Part shown: positions 1 to 9,112 of the stretch, one piece after another | Layout: every line of letters starts with the position of its first letter | Position numbering within the stretch: the stretch's first letter is position 1 | Source: Luteimonas sp. J29 | GTDB taxonomy: Bacteria; Pseudomonadota; Gammaproteobacteria; Xanthomonadales; Xanthomonadaceae | Assembly: GCF_000472505.1 (NCBI RefSeq) | Contig: NZ_AWZR01000003.1 | Span: 124,001-188,000, forward strand | Reading direction: 5' to 3' | Length of the DNA: 64,000 bases | The notes under the pieces: generated by a model | Databases searched by the model: none | What the model was told of the DNA's origin: nothing | The model's input: the letters and a program-made list of their open reading frames with translations, nothing else | Position numbers and translations under genes: made by a program

Positions 1-1362
1 CTGTACTGGCCCGACCTCACCCACGGAATCCCCTGGCTCAGCTACGGGCGCCTGCGCCCGCTGCACACCAACGCGGTGATCTTCGCGTTCGGCGGCTGCG
101 CGCTGTTCGCCACCAGCCTGCACGTGGTCCAGCGCACCTGCCACGTGCGCCTGCTCAGCGACAGGCTGGCGGCGTTCGTGTTCTGGGGCTGGCAGGCGGT
201 GATCGTCGCGGCCGCGATCACGTTGCCGCTGGGCCTGACCCAGGGCAAGGAGTACGCCGAACTCGAGTGGCCGATCGACCTGCTGATCACCGCGGTCTGG
301 GTGGCCTACGCGGTCCTGTTCTTCGGCACCATCGCCAAGCGCCGGGTCAAGCACATCTACGTGGCCAACTGGTTCTACGGCGCGTTCATCATCGCGATCG
401 CGCTGCTGCACATCGTCAACAACATCTCGATCCCCGCCGGGCTGGGCAAGTCCTACCCGGTGTACAGCGGCGCGGTCGACGCGATGGTGCAGTGGTGGTA
501 CGGCCACAACGCGGTGGGCTTCTTCCTGACCGCGGGCTTCCTCGGGATGATGTACTACTACGTGCCCAAGCAGGCCGGGCGCCCGGTGTATTCGTACCGG
601 CTGTCGATCGTGCACTTCTGGGCGCTGATCGCTGTCTACATGTGGGCCGGACCGCACCACCTGCAGTACACCGCCCTGCCCGACTGGGTGCAGTCGCTGG
701 GCATGGTGTTCTCGCTGATCCTGCTCGCGCCCAGCTGGGGCGGCGCGATCAACGGGATCATGACCCTCTCGGGCGTGTGGCACAAGCTGCGCACCGACCC
801 GATCCTGAAGTTCCTCATCGTCGCGGTCAGCTTCTACATGATCGCCACGTTCGAGGGGCCGATGATGTCGATCAAGACGGTCAACTCGCTGTCCCACTAC
901 ACCGACTGGACGATCGGCCACGTCCACGCCGGCGCCCTGGGCTGGGTGGCGATGATCTCGATCGGCGCGATCTACGCCCTGATGCCGCGCATGCTCGGCA
1001 TCCGCGAGATGTACTCGACCAAGTGGATCGACCTGCACTTCTGGCTGCACACCATCGGCGTGGTGCTGTACATCGCCTCGATGTGGATCGCCGGCGTGAT
1101 GCAGGGCCTGATGTGGCGCGCCACCAACGACGACGGCACCCTGACCTACAGCTTCGTCGAGGCGCTCAACGCGACCTATCCGTACTACCTGGTGCGCCTG
1201 CTGGGCGGCGTGGTGGTCCTGTCGGGCATGTTCCTGATGGCGCTCAACGTGTGGAAGACCTATCGCAGCGCCAACGCGGTCGCCGCCGACCAGCCGGTCC
1301 TTCCCCCCGATTCCTCCCATGACACGGCGCCGGTCGCGGCGCGCGCAGGAGCGCAGGCATGA
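1..1362 (+). CDS. ccoN: cbb3-type cytochrome c oxidase subunit I (5' end missing)
   Basis: Catalytic haem-copper subunit of the high-affinity cbb3 oxidase in the inner membrane. The reading frame is open from base 1, so the start lies upstream and about 453 codons are seen. Visible signatures are a low-spin haem His in LRPLHTNAV near the left edge, a CuB-type His in YGHNAVGF, the His pair in GPHHLQY with a nearby Tyr (AVYMW), and the two haem His of HVHAGALGW. Many hydrophobic helices are present. The stop overlaps the ccoO start (ATGA), so the two are translationally coupled. The C-terminal 25 residues are Ala/Pro-rich and soluble. Confidence 0.97.
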   Translation: MYWPDLTHGIPWLSYGRLRPLHTNAVIFAFGGCALFATSLHVVQRTCHVRLLSDRLAAFVFWGWQAVIVAAAITLPLGLTQGKEYAELEWPIDLLITAVWVAYAVLFFGTIAKRRVKHIYVANWFYGAFIIAIALLHIVNNISIPAGLGKSYPVYSGAVDAMVQWWYGHNAVGFFLTAGFLGMMYYYVPKQAGRPVYSYRLSIVHFWALIAVYMWAGPHHLQYTALPDWVQSLGMVFSLILLAPSWGGAINGIMTLSGVWHKLRTDPILKFLIVAVSFYMIATFEGPMMSIKTVNSLSHYTDWTIGHVHAGALGWVAMISIGAIYALMPRMLGIREMYSTKWIDLHFWLHTIGVVLYIASMWIAGVMQGLMWRATNDDGTLTYSFVEALNATYPYYLVRLLGGVVVLSGMFLMALNVWKTYRSANAVAADQPVLPPDSSHDTAPVAARAGAQA

Positions 1363-1991
1363 GCGCGAACTCCCACGCCCACGAGAAGGTCGAGAAGAAC
1401 GTCGGCCTGATGGCGGTGCTGATCGCGGTGGTGGTCTCCTTCGGGGGCCTGGCCGAGATCGTCCCGCTCATGTACCAGGCCGAGGCGATCGAGCCGCTGC
1501 CCGGGGTCGAGCCCTACCCCGCGCTCGAACTGGCCGGGCGCGACGTGTACGTCCGCGAAGGCTGCTACAACTGCCACTCGCAGATGGTCCGCACCCTGCG
1601 CTTCGAGTCCGAGCGCTACGGCCACTACTCGCTGGCCGGGGAATCGGTTTACGACCGTCCGTTCCAGTGGGGCTCCAAGCGCACCGGCCCCGACCTGGCG
1701 CGCGTGGGCGGGCGCTACTCCGACGACTGGCACCGCGTGCACCTGAACAACCCGCGCGACGTCGTGCCCGAGTCGAACATGCCGGCCTATCCCTGGCTGG
1801 CCGCCAACAGGGTCGATGCCGCCGAGGTGCAGCGCCGCATGCGCGCGCTGCAGCGCCTGGGCGACCCCTACACCGACGAGGACATCGCCGGCGCGAGCGA
1901 GGCGGTGGCCGGCAAGACCGAACTCGACGCCATCGTCGCCTACCTGCAGGGCCTGGGGCGGCACGCGCCGCGGGCGGGGGAAACGCCATGA
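1359..1991 (+). CDS. ccoO: cbb3 oxidase subunit II, mono-haem cytochrome c
   Basis: A 210-residue membrane-anchored cytochrome c that passes electrons from CcoP to CcoN. One N-terminal transmembrane helix (about residues 17-37) is followed by a periplasmic domain. The domain holds a single CxxCH haem site, CYNCH at 69-73, in the family-typical context [12 protein letters not shown]. The likely axial Met lies in NMPAYPWL. Length and motif order match the family. The start overlaps the ccoN stop and the stop overlaps the ccoQ start, both as ATGA, giving a tightly coupled operon. Confidence 0.97.
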   Translation: MSANSHAHEKVEKNVGLMAVLIAVVVSFGGLAEIVPLMYQAEAIEPLPGVEPYPALELAGRDVYVREGCYNCHSQMVRTLRFESERYGHYSLAGESVYDRPFQWGSKRTGPDLARVGGRYSDDWHRVHLNNPRDVVPESNMPAYPWLAANRVDAAEVQRRMRALQRLGDPYTDEDIAGASEAVAGKTELDAIVAYLQGLGRHAPRAGETP

Positions 1992-2128
1992 TCTCCGGAA
2001 TCGTCACCGCAGTGCTGCTGGTGTGCTTCATCGGCGGCTGGATCTGGGCCTGGAGCCCCAGGCGCAAGCACGACTTCGAGCAGGCTGCGCGCCTGCCGCT
2101 GGAAGACGACGAGGAGTCCTCCCGATGA
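1988..2128 (+). CDS. ccoQ: cbb3 oxidase small subunit CcoQ/FixQ
   Basis: A 46-residue protein: one hydrophobic helix (about residues 4-22) followed by the W-S-P-R-R-K turn typical of CcoQ and an acidic tail. CcoQ is a non-catalytic subunit thought to stabilise the interaction of CcoP with the core. The identification rests on size, topology and its place between ccoO and ccoP. ATGA overlaps are present at both ends. Confidence 0.9.
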   Translation: MISGIVTAVLLVCFIGGWIWAWSPRRKHDFEQAARLPLEDDEESSR

Positions 2129-3069
2129 GCAATGCGTGGTCGCTGTACGTCATCGCCCTGGTGGTGCTCAACATCGGGGGCTGCGTCTGGCTGCTGTGGT
2201 GGACGGCGCGCCGGCGCCCGGGCGATCCGCGCCCGGAGGAGACCAGCCACGTCTGGGACGGTGACATCACCGAGTACAACAAACCGCTGCCGAGGTGGTG
2301 GATCAACCTGTTCTACATCACCATCGTGTTCAGCATCGCCTACCTGGCCTGGTTCCCCGGCTTCGGCAACCTGCCCGGCCTCGGCGGCTGGAGCTCGGCG
2401 GCCGAGCACGACGCCGAGAAGGCCCGCCGCGACCGCCAGCTCGAGGAGACCTTCGCGGTCTATGCAGGGCGGCCGCTGCCGCAGCTGGCGCAGGACCCGC
2501 AGGCCCTGGAGCTGGGCCGCTCGATCTTCGCCAACACCTGCGCGGCCTGCCACGGCTCCGCGGCCAAGGGCGCGCCCGGCTACCCCAACCTGACCGACGA
2601 CATCTGGAACTGGGGCGGCGCGCCCGAGCGGATCCTGGAGACCGTGCTCGACGGCCGCGAGGGCATCATGCCGCCGCTGGGTACCGTGCTCGCGGGCATG
2701 GGCGGCGACGTCGCCATCACCCAGACCGCCGCCTACGTGCGCGCCCTGCGCACGCCGGACGTCGAGGCCACGCTGCGCAACGACTACATGGCCGCGCGCG
2801 GCAAGAAGTACTTCGACGGCCTGTGCGTGGCCTGCCACGGCCCCGAGGGCAAGGGCAACCCGGAACTGGGCGCCCCGAACCTGACCGTCCGCGAGACGCT
2901 CTACCCCAATACCCTGGAGAGCATCCGCACCACGATCATGGAGGGCCGGCACGGCGTCATGCCCGCCCACCGCGACCTGCTGGGCGAGACCCGCTCGCGC
3001 CTGGTGGCGGCCTACGTGTGGTCTTTGTCAAACTCCAGCCAGGCGGACCCTCCACCGGCACGGCAATGA
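2125..3069 (+). CDS. ccoP: cbb3 oxidase subunit III, di-haem cytochrome c
   Basis: A 314-residue di-haem cytochrome that receives electrons from soluble cytochromes or the bc1 complex. Two N-terminal helices (about residues 5-26 and 58-77) flank the conserved VWDGDITEYNKPLPRWW segment. Two periplasmic cytochrome c domains follow, with CxxCH at 139-143 (CAACH) and 234-238 (CVACH). The ATG at 2125 overlaps the ccoQ stop. The stop overlaps the ATG of the next small membrane protein. Confidence 0.97.
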   Translation: MSNAWSLYVIALVVLNIGGCVWLLWWTARRRPGDPRPEETSHVWDGDITEYNKPLPRWWINLFYITIVFSIAYLAWFPGFGNLPGLGGWSSAAEHDAEKARRDRQLEETFAVYAGRPLPQLAQDPQALELGRSIFANTCAACHGSAAKGAPGYPNLTDDIWNWGGAPERILETVLDGREGIMPPLGTVLAGMGGDVAITQTAAYVRALRTPDVEATLRNDYMAARGKKYFDGLCVACHGPEGKGNPELGAPNLTVRETLYPNTLESIRTTIMEGRHGVMPAHRDLLGETRSRLVAAYVWSLSNSSQADPPPARQ

Positions 3070-3362
3070 CCGACTTCACCCAGCCACGTTTCGACCACCC
3101 GCCGCGCCCCATGGCGCAGCGGGTCGGCGCGATCCTGTGGCCGAGCTTCTTCTCCGCGGGCGTGTGCACCATGGTGTTCTTCGCCTTCATCGACCCGATC
3201 GAGCTGCGCGACATGACCTTCCCGTCGCTGCCGCTGACCCGCGAGCTGGGCTACACCCTCGGTTTCTTCATGTTCTGGGCGGCCACCGCCGCCTCCAGCC
3301 TGTTCACCTGGATCCTGCTGCGCCCGGCGAGCCGCTTCAACCGGCCCCTGCCGCCCGACTGA
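3066..3362 (+). CDS. small membrane protein in the cco operon, function unknown
   Basis: A 98-residue protein whose ATG overlaps the ccoP stop. Two hydrophobic helices (about residues 20-42 and 60-84) are joined by a short loop, and the N-terminus is polar and His/Pro-containing. No haem, metal or catalytic motif is seen. Position and coupling make it part of the cbb3 operon, possibly in assembly or stability, but that is inference. A 228-bp gap follows before ccoG; I see no FNR-type box or clear terminator in it. Confidence 0.85.
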   Translation: MTDFTQPRFDHPPRPMAQRVGAILWPSFFSAGVCTMVFFAFIDPIELRDMTFPSLPLTRELGYTLGFFMFWAATAASSLFTWILLRPASRFNRPLPPD

Positions 3363-3590
3363 ACCCGGCCGACGGCGCCGCGGCATCCCCCGAACTCCCG
3401 GGCCGGCCCCTGGGACATTCTGTCGCTTTGGCCGCGCCCGTCCCACCCCGATACTGGTGGGCGGCGGAAGCCGTCCGCACCGCCATCAGCCACGCCGTGA
3501 TCGTGAACCGGTGGAGCCACTGCCGATGATCCTCCTTTCCCCCAGGCCGCCCCTCCCCGCGCGCCCCGGCCAGCGCGCCGGAAACGCGCG

Positions 3591-5135
3591 ATGAGCCGTC
3601 ACATCCCCATCGACGTCGTCGACGAGGGCGGCTCGCTCTACGTCAAGGAGCGCAAGGTCTATCCGCGCGACGTGTCCGGCACCCTCAGCCGGTTGCGGGT
3701 GGCGGCCGTGGTCTGGCTGCTGGGCATGTTCTACCTGTTCCCGTGGCTGCGCTGGGACGGCCGCCAGGCGGTGCTGTTCGACCTGCCCGCGCGCAAGTTC
3801 CACGTCTTCGGCCTGACCTTCTGGCCGCAGGATTTCCTGTTCCTGGCGCTGCTGCTGATCATCGCCGCGCTGGCCCTGTTCTTCTTCACCGCCCTGGCCG
3901 GGCGGCTGTTCTGCGGCTACGCCTGCCCGCAGACGGTCTGGACCGAGGTGTTCCTGTGGATGGAACGCTGGACCGAGGGCGACCGGCCGAAGCGGATGAA
4001 GCTCGACGCCAGCCCCTGGACCCGGGAAAAGGTCCTGCGCAAGGGCGCCAAGCACGTGCTGTGGGCGGCGTTCGCGCTGTGGACGGGCTTCACCTTCGTC
4101 GGCTTCTTCACCCCGATCACCGACCTGGGCGCGCGCCTGGCCACCCTGTCGTGGGGCGGCTGGGAGACGTTCTGGGTGCTGTTCTACGCCTTCGCCACCT
4201 GGGGCAACGCCGGCTTCCTGCGCGAGCAGGTGTGCAAGTACATGTGCCCGTACGCGCGCTTCCAGAGCGCGATGTTCGACCGCAACACCCTGATCATCGC
4301 CTACGACCCGATGCGCGGCGAGCCGCGCGGCCCGCGCAAGCGCGGCCTGGCGAGCGTGCTCGAGCGCGCCCGCGGCCTGCTCGACCCGAACACGGCCTAC
4401 GACTACGTGTTCCGCGCCAGCAAGCATCCGTCGGCGGCCACCCAGGCCGCGCACGCCAAGGGCACGATCACCTGGGACGGGGACCTGCGCGAGGTCGAGC
4501 CGCTGCCGAAGTTCGGCCCCGAGCAGCTCGGCGACTGCATCGACTGCACCATCTGCGTGCAGGTCTGCCCGACCGGCATCGACATCCGCAACGGCCTGCA
4601 GTACGAGTGCATCGCCTGCGGCGCGTGCATCGACGCCTGCAACGAGGTCATGGACAAGATGGGCTACCCGCGCGGGCTCATCCGCTATTCGACCCAGAAC
4701 GCGATCGACGGCAGGCCCACGCGCGTGCTGCGGCCGCGCATCATCCTCTACGGGATGCTGCTGGCGGGGTTCATCGTGGCCTGGGCGGTCGGCGTCGGCA
4801 CCCGCTCGGACCTCATCGTGGAGGCGCTGCGCGACCGCAATGCGCTGTACCGCGAAACCGCCGACGGCCTGGTCGAGAACGCCTACACCCTGAAGCTGGT
4901 GAACAAGGCCGATGCCGAGCGCCGGTTCAGGATCGCGGTCGAGGGCGCCCCGGGGCTGGAACTGCGCGACAATGACGGCCTGGTGCCGGTGCCCGCCGGC
5001 GCGGTACTCGCGGTGCCGGTGGTGGTGGTGGCGACCGACGGCGCCAGCGGGCGCAACGACATCCGCTTCGTGGTCGAGAGCGAGGACGGCGCGAGCCGCG
5101 AAGTGGTCGACAGCAGCTTCTTCGGACCGATGTGA
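3591..5135 (+). CDS. ccoG: cbb3 oxidase assembly protein CcoG (RdxA/FixG)
   Basis: A 514-residue membrane iron-sulfur protein known to act in copper reduction and assembly of cbb3 oxidase. The soluble N-terminus is followed by several helices. A Cys pair occurs in CGYACPQTVW near residues 108-112, and a ferredoxin-like 2x[4Fe-4S] domain lies at about 316-352 (CIDCTICVQVCP, then CIACGACIDACN). A late helix near residues 385-405 precedes an Ig-like C-terminal domain, as usual for the family. It sits directly upstream of ccoH. Confidence 0.96.
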   Translation: MSRHIPIDVVDEGGSLYVKERKVYPRDVSGTLSRLRVAAVVWLLGMFYLFPWLRWDGRQAVLFDLPARKFHVFGLTFWPQDFLFLALLLIIAALALFFFTALAGRLFCGYACPQTVWTEVFLWMERWTEGDRPKRMKLDASPWTREKVLRKGAKHVLWAAFALWTGFTFVGFFTPITDLGARLATLSWGGWETFWVLFYAFATWGNAGFLREQVCKYMCPYARFQSAMFDRNTLIIAYDPMRGEPRGPRKRGLASVLERARGLLDPNTAYDYVFRASKHPSAATQAAHAKGTITWDGDLREVEPLPKFGPEQLGDCIDCTICVQVCPTGIDIRNGLQYECIACGACIDACNEVMDKMGYPRGLIRYSTQNAIDGRPTRVLRPRIILYGMLLAGFIVAWAVGVGTRSDLIVEALRDRNALYRETADGLVENAYTLKLVNKADAERRFRIAVEGAPGLELRDNDGLVPVPAGAVLAVPVVVVATDGASGRNDIRFVVESEDGASREVVDSSFFGPM

Positions 5136-5635
5136 TGGACGATCGCGAACACAAGCCCTGGTGGAAGACCCCGGTCATGTGGCTGGTGGTGGGCCTGCCC
5201 CTGGCCTCCGTCGTGGCCGGCGTCAGCCTGGTGGTGATCGCCACCCGCAGCGGCGGCGCGGACGTGGTGCGCGACGAGGTGCAGCGGGTGTCGCAGATCC
5301 AGACCGCCGACCTCGGCCCCGACACCCGGGCCCGCGAGCTCGGCCTGAGTGCGGTGCTGCGCGCCGACGAGGGCGTGGTCCAGGTGATCGCGGCCACCGG
5401 CGACTTCGACCGCGGCGCGCCGGTCCGCCTGGTCCTGCAGCATCCCAGCCGCGAGGACGGCGACGTCGAGTTCGACCTCTCGCCCGACGACACCGGCTGG
5501 CGCGGCGACGGCGAGGTCGACCACGGCCACGACTGGGTGGTGCTGCTCACCGCCACCGACGGCAGCTGGCGGCTGCAGGGCCGCATGCCGCGCGAGCAGC
5601 GCGCGGTCCGGCTGGCGCCGGCGCTGGGGCCGTGA
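5135..5635 (+). CDS. ccoH: FixH/CcoH family cbb3 assembly protein
   Basis: A 166-residue single-pass membrane protein. One helix (about residues 14-35) follows a short basic N-terminus with the family-typical W near KPWWKTPV, and a periplasmic domain follows. CcoH is needed for stable cbb3 oxidase. The start is the ATG overlapping the ccoG TGA. A GTG one codon earlier (5132) is also in frame and cannot be excluded. It lies between ccoG and ccoI, the classic ccoGHIS order. Confidence 0.9.
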   Translation: MDDREHKPWWKTPVMWLVVGLPLASVVAGVSLVVIATRSGGADVVRDEVQRVSQIQTADLGPDTRARELGLSAVLRADEGVVQVIAATGDFDRGAPVRLVLQHPSREDGDVEFDLSPDDTGWRGDGEVDHGHDWVVLLTATDGSWRLQGRMPREQRAVRLAPALGP

Positions 5636-5657
5636 CGGCGCGCGGCCGGCCACGACG

Positions 5658-8075
5658 ATGAACGCGCGCACCGCGGGCCTCGGCACCGGGGCGCTGGCGC
5701 AGGAATCGACCGCCGCCGGCCCCGCCTGCGCCCACTGCGGCGAGCCCGCGTCGCGCAGCGGCGCCGCGCAGGTCCGCGACGCCGACGGCAATCCCTACTG
5801 CTGCGACGGCTGCCTGGCCGCGGCCCGCTGGATCCGCGACGCCGACCTCGGCGATTACTACCGCCTGCGCACCGCCGCCGCCGGGCGCGTCGGCGACGAC
5901 CTGCCCGACCTGTCGGCATGGGACCGCGAGGACCTGCTGCGCGAGCACGCCCACGCCGTCGACGGCGGCCGCCGCATCACCCTGCTCACCGACGGCATGC
6001 GCTGCGCCGCCTGCGCCTGGCTGATCCAGAAGGCGCTGGCGCGCGAGCCCGGCGTGCGCGAGGTCACCGCCAATGCGGTCACCGGGCGCGTGCGCATCGA
6101 CTGGGACCCCGGCCGCACTCCGCTCTCGGCGGTGCTGCGGCGCCTGGCCTCGCTCGGCTACCGCCCCTACCTCGCCACCGGCGACGCCCGCGAGCGCGCG
6201 CGCATCGCCGAGCGCAACCGCTGGCTGCTGCGGCTGGGCATCGCCGGCATCGGCATGTTCCAGGCCATGATGATGGCCGAGGCGCTGTACCTGGACTTCG
6301 ACAGCACCATGGCGCCGGCCACGCGCGACTTCTTCCGCTGGCTGACCTTCCTGCTGTCCACGCCGGTGGTGTTCTACTCCGGCTGGCCGTTCCTGGCCGG
6401 GATGTGGCGCGAACTGCGCGAGCGCCACGTCGGCATGGACACGCTGATCGCCACCTCCACCCTGCTGGCCTATTTCGCCAGCGTGTTCGAGACCATCCGC
6501 GGCGGCGCCCACGTCTGGTACGACGCGGCGGTGATGTTCGTGTTCCTGCTGCTGGCCGCGCGCATGCTCGAGCAGCGCGCGCGCAACGTGGCCAGCGCCC
6601 AGGTCGACGCGCTGGCGCGGGCGCGGCCGGCGTTCGCCACCCGCGAGACCTCTTCCGGGAGCCGCGAGTCGGTGCCGCTGTCGGAACTGCGCGTGGACGA
6701 CGTGGCCTGCGTGGCCGCGGGCGAGCCGGTGCCGGCCGACGGCGTGCTGCTCGACGGGCCGGCCTGGCTCGAGGAATCCCTGTTGACCGGCGAACCCGGC
6801 GCGGTGCGGCGCGAGCCGGGCGACACGGTGTACGCCGGCACGGTCAACCGCGAGGCGCCGGCACGGGTGCGGGTGACCTGCACCGGGCCGCAGACGCGGC
6901 TGTCGCAGCTCACCCGGCTGGTGGAGGAGGCCCAGTCCCACCGCCCGCGCCTGGCGCGCGTGGCCGACCGCGTGGGCAGCCGCTTCGTGGTCGGGCTGCT
7001 GGCCACCGCCGCGCTCGTGTACCTCGGCTGGCGCATCCACGATCCGTCGCGCGCGTTCGAGGTCACCCTCGCCCTGCTCGTGATCAGCTGTCCCTGCGCG
7101 CTGTCGCTGGCGGTGCCGACCGCGCTCGCCGCCGCGCACGGCGCACTCGCCCGCGCCGGCGTGCTGGCCACCCGCGCCGACGCGCTCGACACCCTGGCCA
7201 AGGCCACCGACCTGGTGTTCGACAAGACCGGGACGCTGAGCGACGAACGCCCGGTACTGGCCGGGGTGGAGACCTTCGCCGGCTTCGACCGCGACGCGGC
7301 GCTCGCGATCGCCGCCGCGCTGGAGCGCGACGCCGGCCATCCCTTCGCCGCCGCCTTCGCCCAGGCCGACGCCAGGCTCGCGGTCGCCGACGCGCGCAGC
7401 GTGCCCGGCCACGGCGTGGAAGGCGTGGTCCAGGGCCGCCACTGGCGCCTGGGCCAGGCGGCGTTCGCGGGCGGCGGCGCGGACGATGGCGCGATCTGGC
7501 TCGGCGACGGACGGTCCGCGGTCGCGCGCTTCGTGCTGCGCGAGACCCTGCGCCCGGATGCCGCCGAAGCCGTGTCCGCGCTGCGCGCGCTCGGCCTCCG
7601 GCTGCACCTGTGCAGCGGCGACGCGGCCGCGCCGGTGCAGGCGGCCGCCGCCGCGCTCGGCATCGACGACGTGCACGCGCGCCAGCGGCCGGAAGACAAG
7701 CTGGCGGTCGTGCGCGAGCTGCAGTCCCGGGGCCGGATCGTGGCCATGGTCGGGGACGGCCTCAACGATGCGCCGGTGCTCGCCGGCGCCGACGTCTCGC
7801 TGGCGATGGACCGTGGCGCGGCCCTGGCCCAGCGCGCGGCCGACCTGGTGATGACCGGGCCCACCCTGCTGCGGATTCCGGCCGCGGTCCGGCTGGCGCG
7901 GCGTTCGCGCCGGGTGATCCGGCAGAACTTCGGCTGGGCGCTGGGCTACAACGTGCTCGCGGTGCCGCTCGCCGCGGCCGGCCTGGTCACCCCGCTGGTC
8001 GCCGCGATCGGCATGGCCGGCTCCTCGCTGCTGGTCACGCTCAACGCCCTGCGCCTGGCCCGGAGGCCGTCATGA
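5658..8075 (+). CDS. ccoI: copper-transporting P-type ATPase for cbb3 assembly
   Basis: An 805-residue P1B-type ATPase, the CcoI/FixI pump that exports copper for the oxidase CuB centre. A Cys-rich N-terminus (CAHC near 25-28, CCDGC near 50-54) is followed by a heavy-metal-binding domain with CAAC in MRCAACAW (about residue 114). The transmembrane metal site is CPC in SCPCALS (about 478). The phosphorylation site is DKTGT (about 521-525) and the hinge GDGLNDAP (about 700). The motif order is complete, with no sign of damage. The stop overlaps the ccoS start. Confidence 0.96.
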   Translation: MNARTAGLGTGALAQESTAAGPACAHCGEPASRSGAAQVRDADGNPYCCDGCLAAARWIRDADLGDYYRLRTAAAGRVGDDLPDLSAWDREDLLREHAHAVDGGRRITLLTDGMRCAACAWLIQKALAREPGVREVTANAVTGRVRIDWDPGRTPLSAVLRRLASLGYRPYLATGDARERARIAERNRWLLRLGIAGIGMFQAMMMAEALYLDFDSTMAPATRDFFRWLTFLLSTPVVFYSGWPFLAGMWRELRERHVGMDTLIATSTLLAYFASVFETIRGGAHVWYDAAVMFVFLLLAARMLEQRARNVASAQVDALARARPAFATRETSSGSRESVPLSELRVDDVACVAAGEPVPADGVLLDGPAWLEESLLTGEPGAVRREPGDTVYAGTVNREAPARVRVTCTGPQTRLSQLTRLVEEAQSHRPRLARVADRVGSRFVVGLLATAALVYLGWRIHDPSRAFEVTLALLVISCPCALSLAVPTALAAAHGALARAGVLATRADALDTLAKATDLVFDKTGTLSDERPVLAGVETFAGFDRDAALAIAAALERDAGHPFAAAFAQADARLAVADARSVPGHGVEGVVQGRHWRLGQAAFAGGGADDGAIWLGDGRSAVARFVLRETLRPDAAEAVSALRALGLRLHLCSGDAAAPVQAAAAALGIDDVHARQRPEDKLAVVRELQSRGRIVAMVGDGLNDAPVLAGADVSLAMDRGAALAQRAADLVMTGPTLLRIPAAVRLARRSRRVIRQNFGWALGYNVLAVPLAAAGLVTPLVAAIGMAGSSLLVTLNALRLARRPS

Positions 8076-8275
8076 GGATCCTGCTGATGCTGGTGCCGAT
8101 CAGCCTGGTACTGCTGGGGCTGGCGATCTGGGCCTTCGTGTGGGCGGTGCGCCGCGGCCAGTTCGACGACCTGGACACGCCGGCGCTCGACATCCTGACC
8201 GACGACGACCGGCCCGCGCCGCCGCCCGACGCGCCCGCCGCGCAGCAAGAGGATTCGCCGCGCGATGCCGGTTGA
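8072..8275 (+). CDS. ccoS: cbb3 oxidase maturation protein CcoS
   Basis: A 67-residue protein: one N-terminal helix (about residues 3-25), then the family signature R-R-G-Q-F-D-D-L-D-T-P and a Pro/Asp-rich tail. CcoS is required for cofactor insertion in cbb3 oxidase. It overlaps ccoI (ATGA) upstream, and its last 11 bases overlap the next gene. Confidence 0.93.
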   Translation: MRILLMLVPISLVLLGLAIWAFVWAVRRGQFDDLDTPALDILTDDDRPAPPPDAPAAQQEDSPRDAG

Positions 8276-8987
8276 CTGGCTGGTCCTGCTCGGCGCGCTG
8301 ACCGCGGGCCTGCTCGGCGGCCTGCACTGCGTGGCCATGTGCGGCGGCATCGCCACCGGCCTGTCGGCGACCGCGCCGGGCGGCGGCTGGAACGGCGCGC
8401 TGCAGCTCAACCTCGGCCGGATCGGCGGCTACACCCTCGCCGGCCTGGTCGTCGGCGCGTTCGGGCACGGGCTCGTGGGAGTGCTGCGCAATCCCTGGCT
8501 GGGCATCTCGCTGCGCGCGCTGGCCGGCCTGGCGCTGGTGGTGGTGGGGCTGCGCCTGCTCGGCGTGCGGATCCTGCCGCGGCTCCTGGCCCAGCCCGGC
8601 AACCGCGCCTGGGAGTGGCTGCGGCCGCTGCAGCGCAGGCTGCTGCCGGCCGACACCCTGCCGCGGCGGCTGGGCATCGGCGCGCTCTGGGGCTGGCTGC
8701 CCTGCGGGCTCAGCTACAGCCTGCTGACCGTGGCCTGGCTGCAGGCCCATCCGCGCAACAGCGCCCTGACCATGCTCGCCTTCGGCCTGGGTACGCTGCC
8801 GGTGATGCTGCCGTTGACCTGGTCGGGCCAGCGCATGGGCCTGTGGCTGCAGCGACCCGGCCTGCGCAACGCCGCCGCGGCCCTGGTGCTTGCCGCGGGC
8901 CTGCTCACCATCGCCGGGCCGTGGCTGATGCAGGTGCCGGCGCTGCACGGCGTGCTCGCGGCGCTGGGCTGCCGGCCCCTGCCGTGA
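8265..8987 (+). CDS. TauE/SafE-family membrane protein in the cco cluster
   Basis: A 240-residue polytopic membrane protein of the 'sulfite exporter TauE/SafE' type often found next to ccoS. Conserved motifs are GLLGGLHCVAMCGG near the N-terminus and GWLPCGLSYS in the second half. The His/Cys/Met pattern HCxxMC and the later PCG look more like a thiol or copper site than a sulfite channel; that reading is mine. It begins inside the ccoS gene, so it belongs to the ccoGHIS transcript. Substrate is unproven. Confidence 0.82.
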   Translation: MPVDWLVLLGALTAGLLGGLHCVAMCGGIATGLSATAPGGGWNGALQLNLGRIGGYTLAGLVVGAFGHGLVGVLRNPWLGISLRALAGLALVVVGLRLLGVRILPRLLAQPGNRAWEWLRPLQRRLLPADTLPRRLGIGALWGWLPCGLSYSLLTVAWLQAHPRNSALTMLAFGLGTLPVMLPLTWSGQRMGLWLQRPGLRNAAAALVLAAGLLTIAGPWLMQVPALHGVLAALGCRPLP

Positions 8988-9031
8988 ACGCCTGTCGCGC
9001 GCATGAACCGGCGCCCGCCCTCGGCCGCGGA

Positions 9032-9073
9032 ATGATCCAGGTCAAGGCACGCGGGCGGCGGCTGCGCGATGAT
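9032..9073 (+). promoter_or_regulatory. Anr/FNR-type box and -10 of the azurin promoter
   Basis: ATGATccagGTCAA at 9032-9045 matches the Anr/FNR consensus TTGAT-N4-GTCAA with one mismatch. A -10-like GATGAT lies at 9068-9073. The box centre is 41.5 bp from a start predicted at about 9080, the classic class II activator spacing. This leaves a leader of about 33 bases before the azurin ATG. It suggests azurin is switched on at low oxygen. Confidence 0.6.
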
Positions 9074-9112
9074 GGCGCCAACGAAACGAACCCGACCCCA
9101 CGGAGCAATGCC

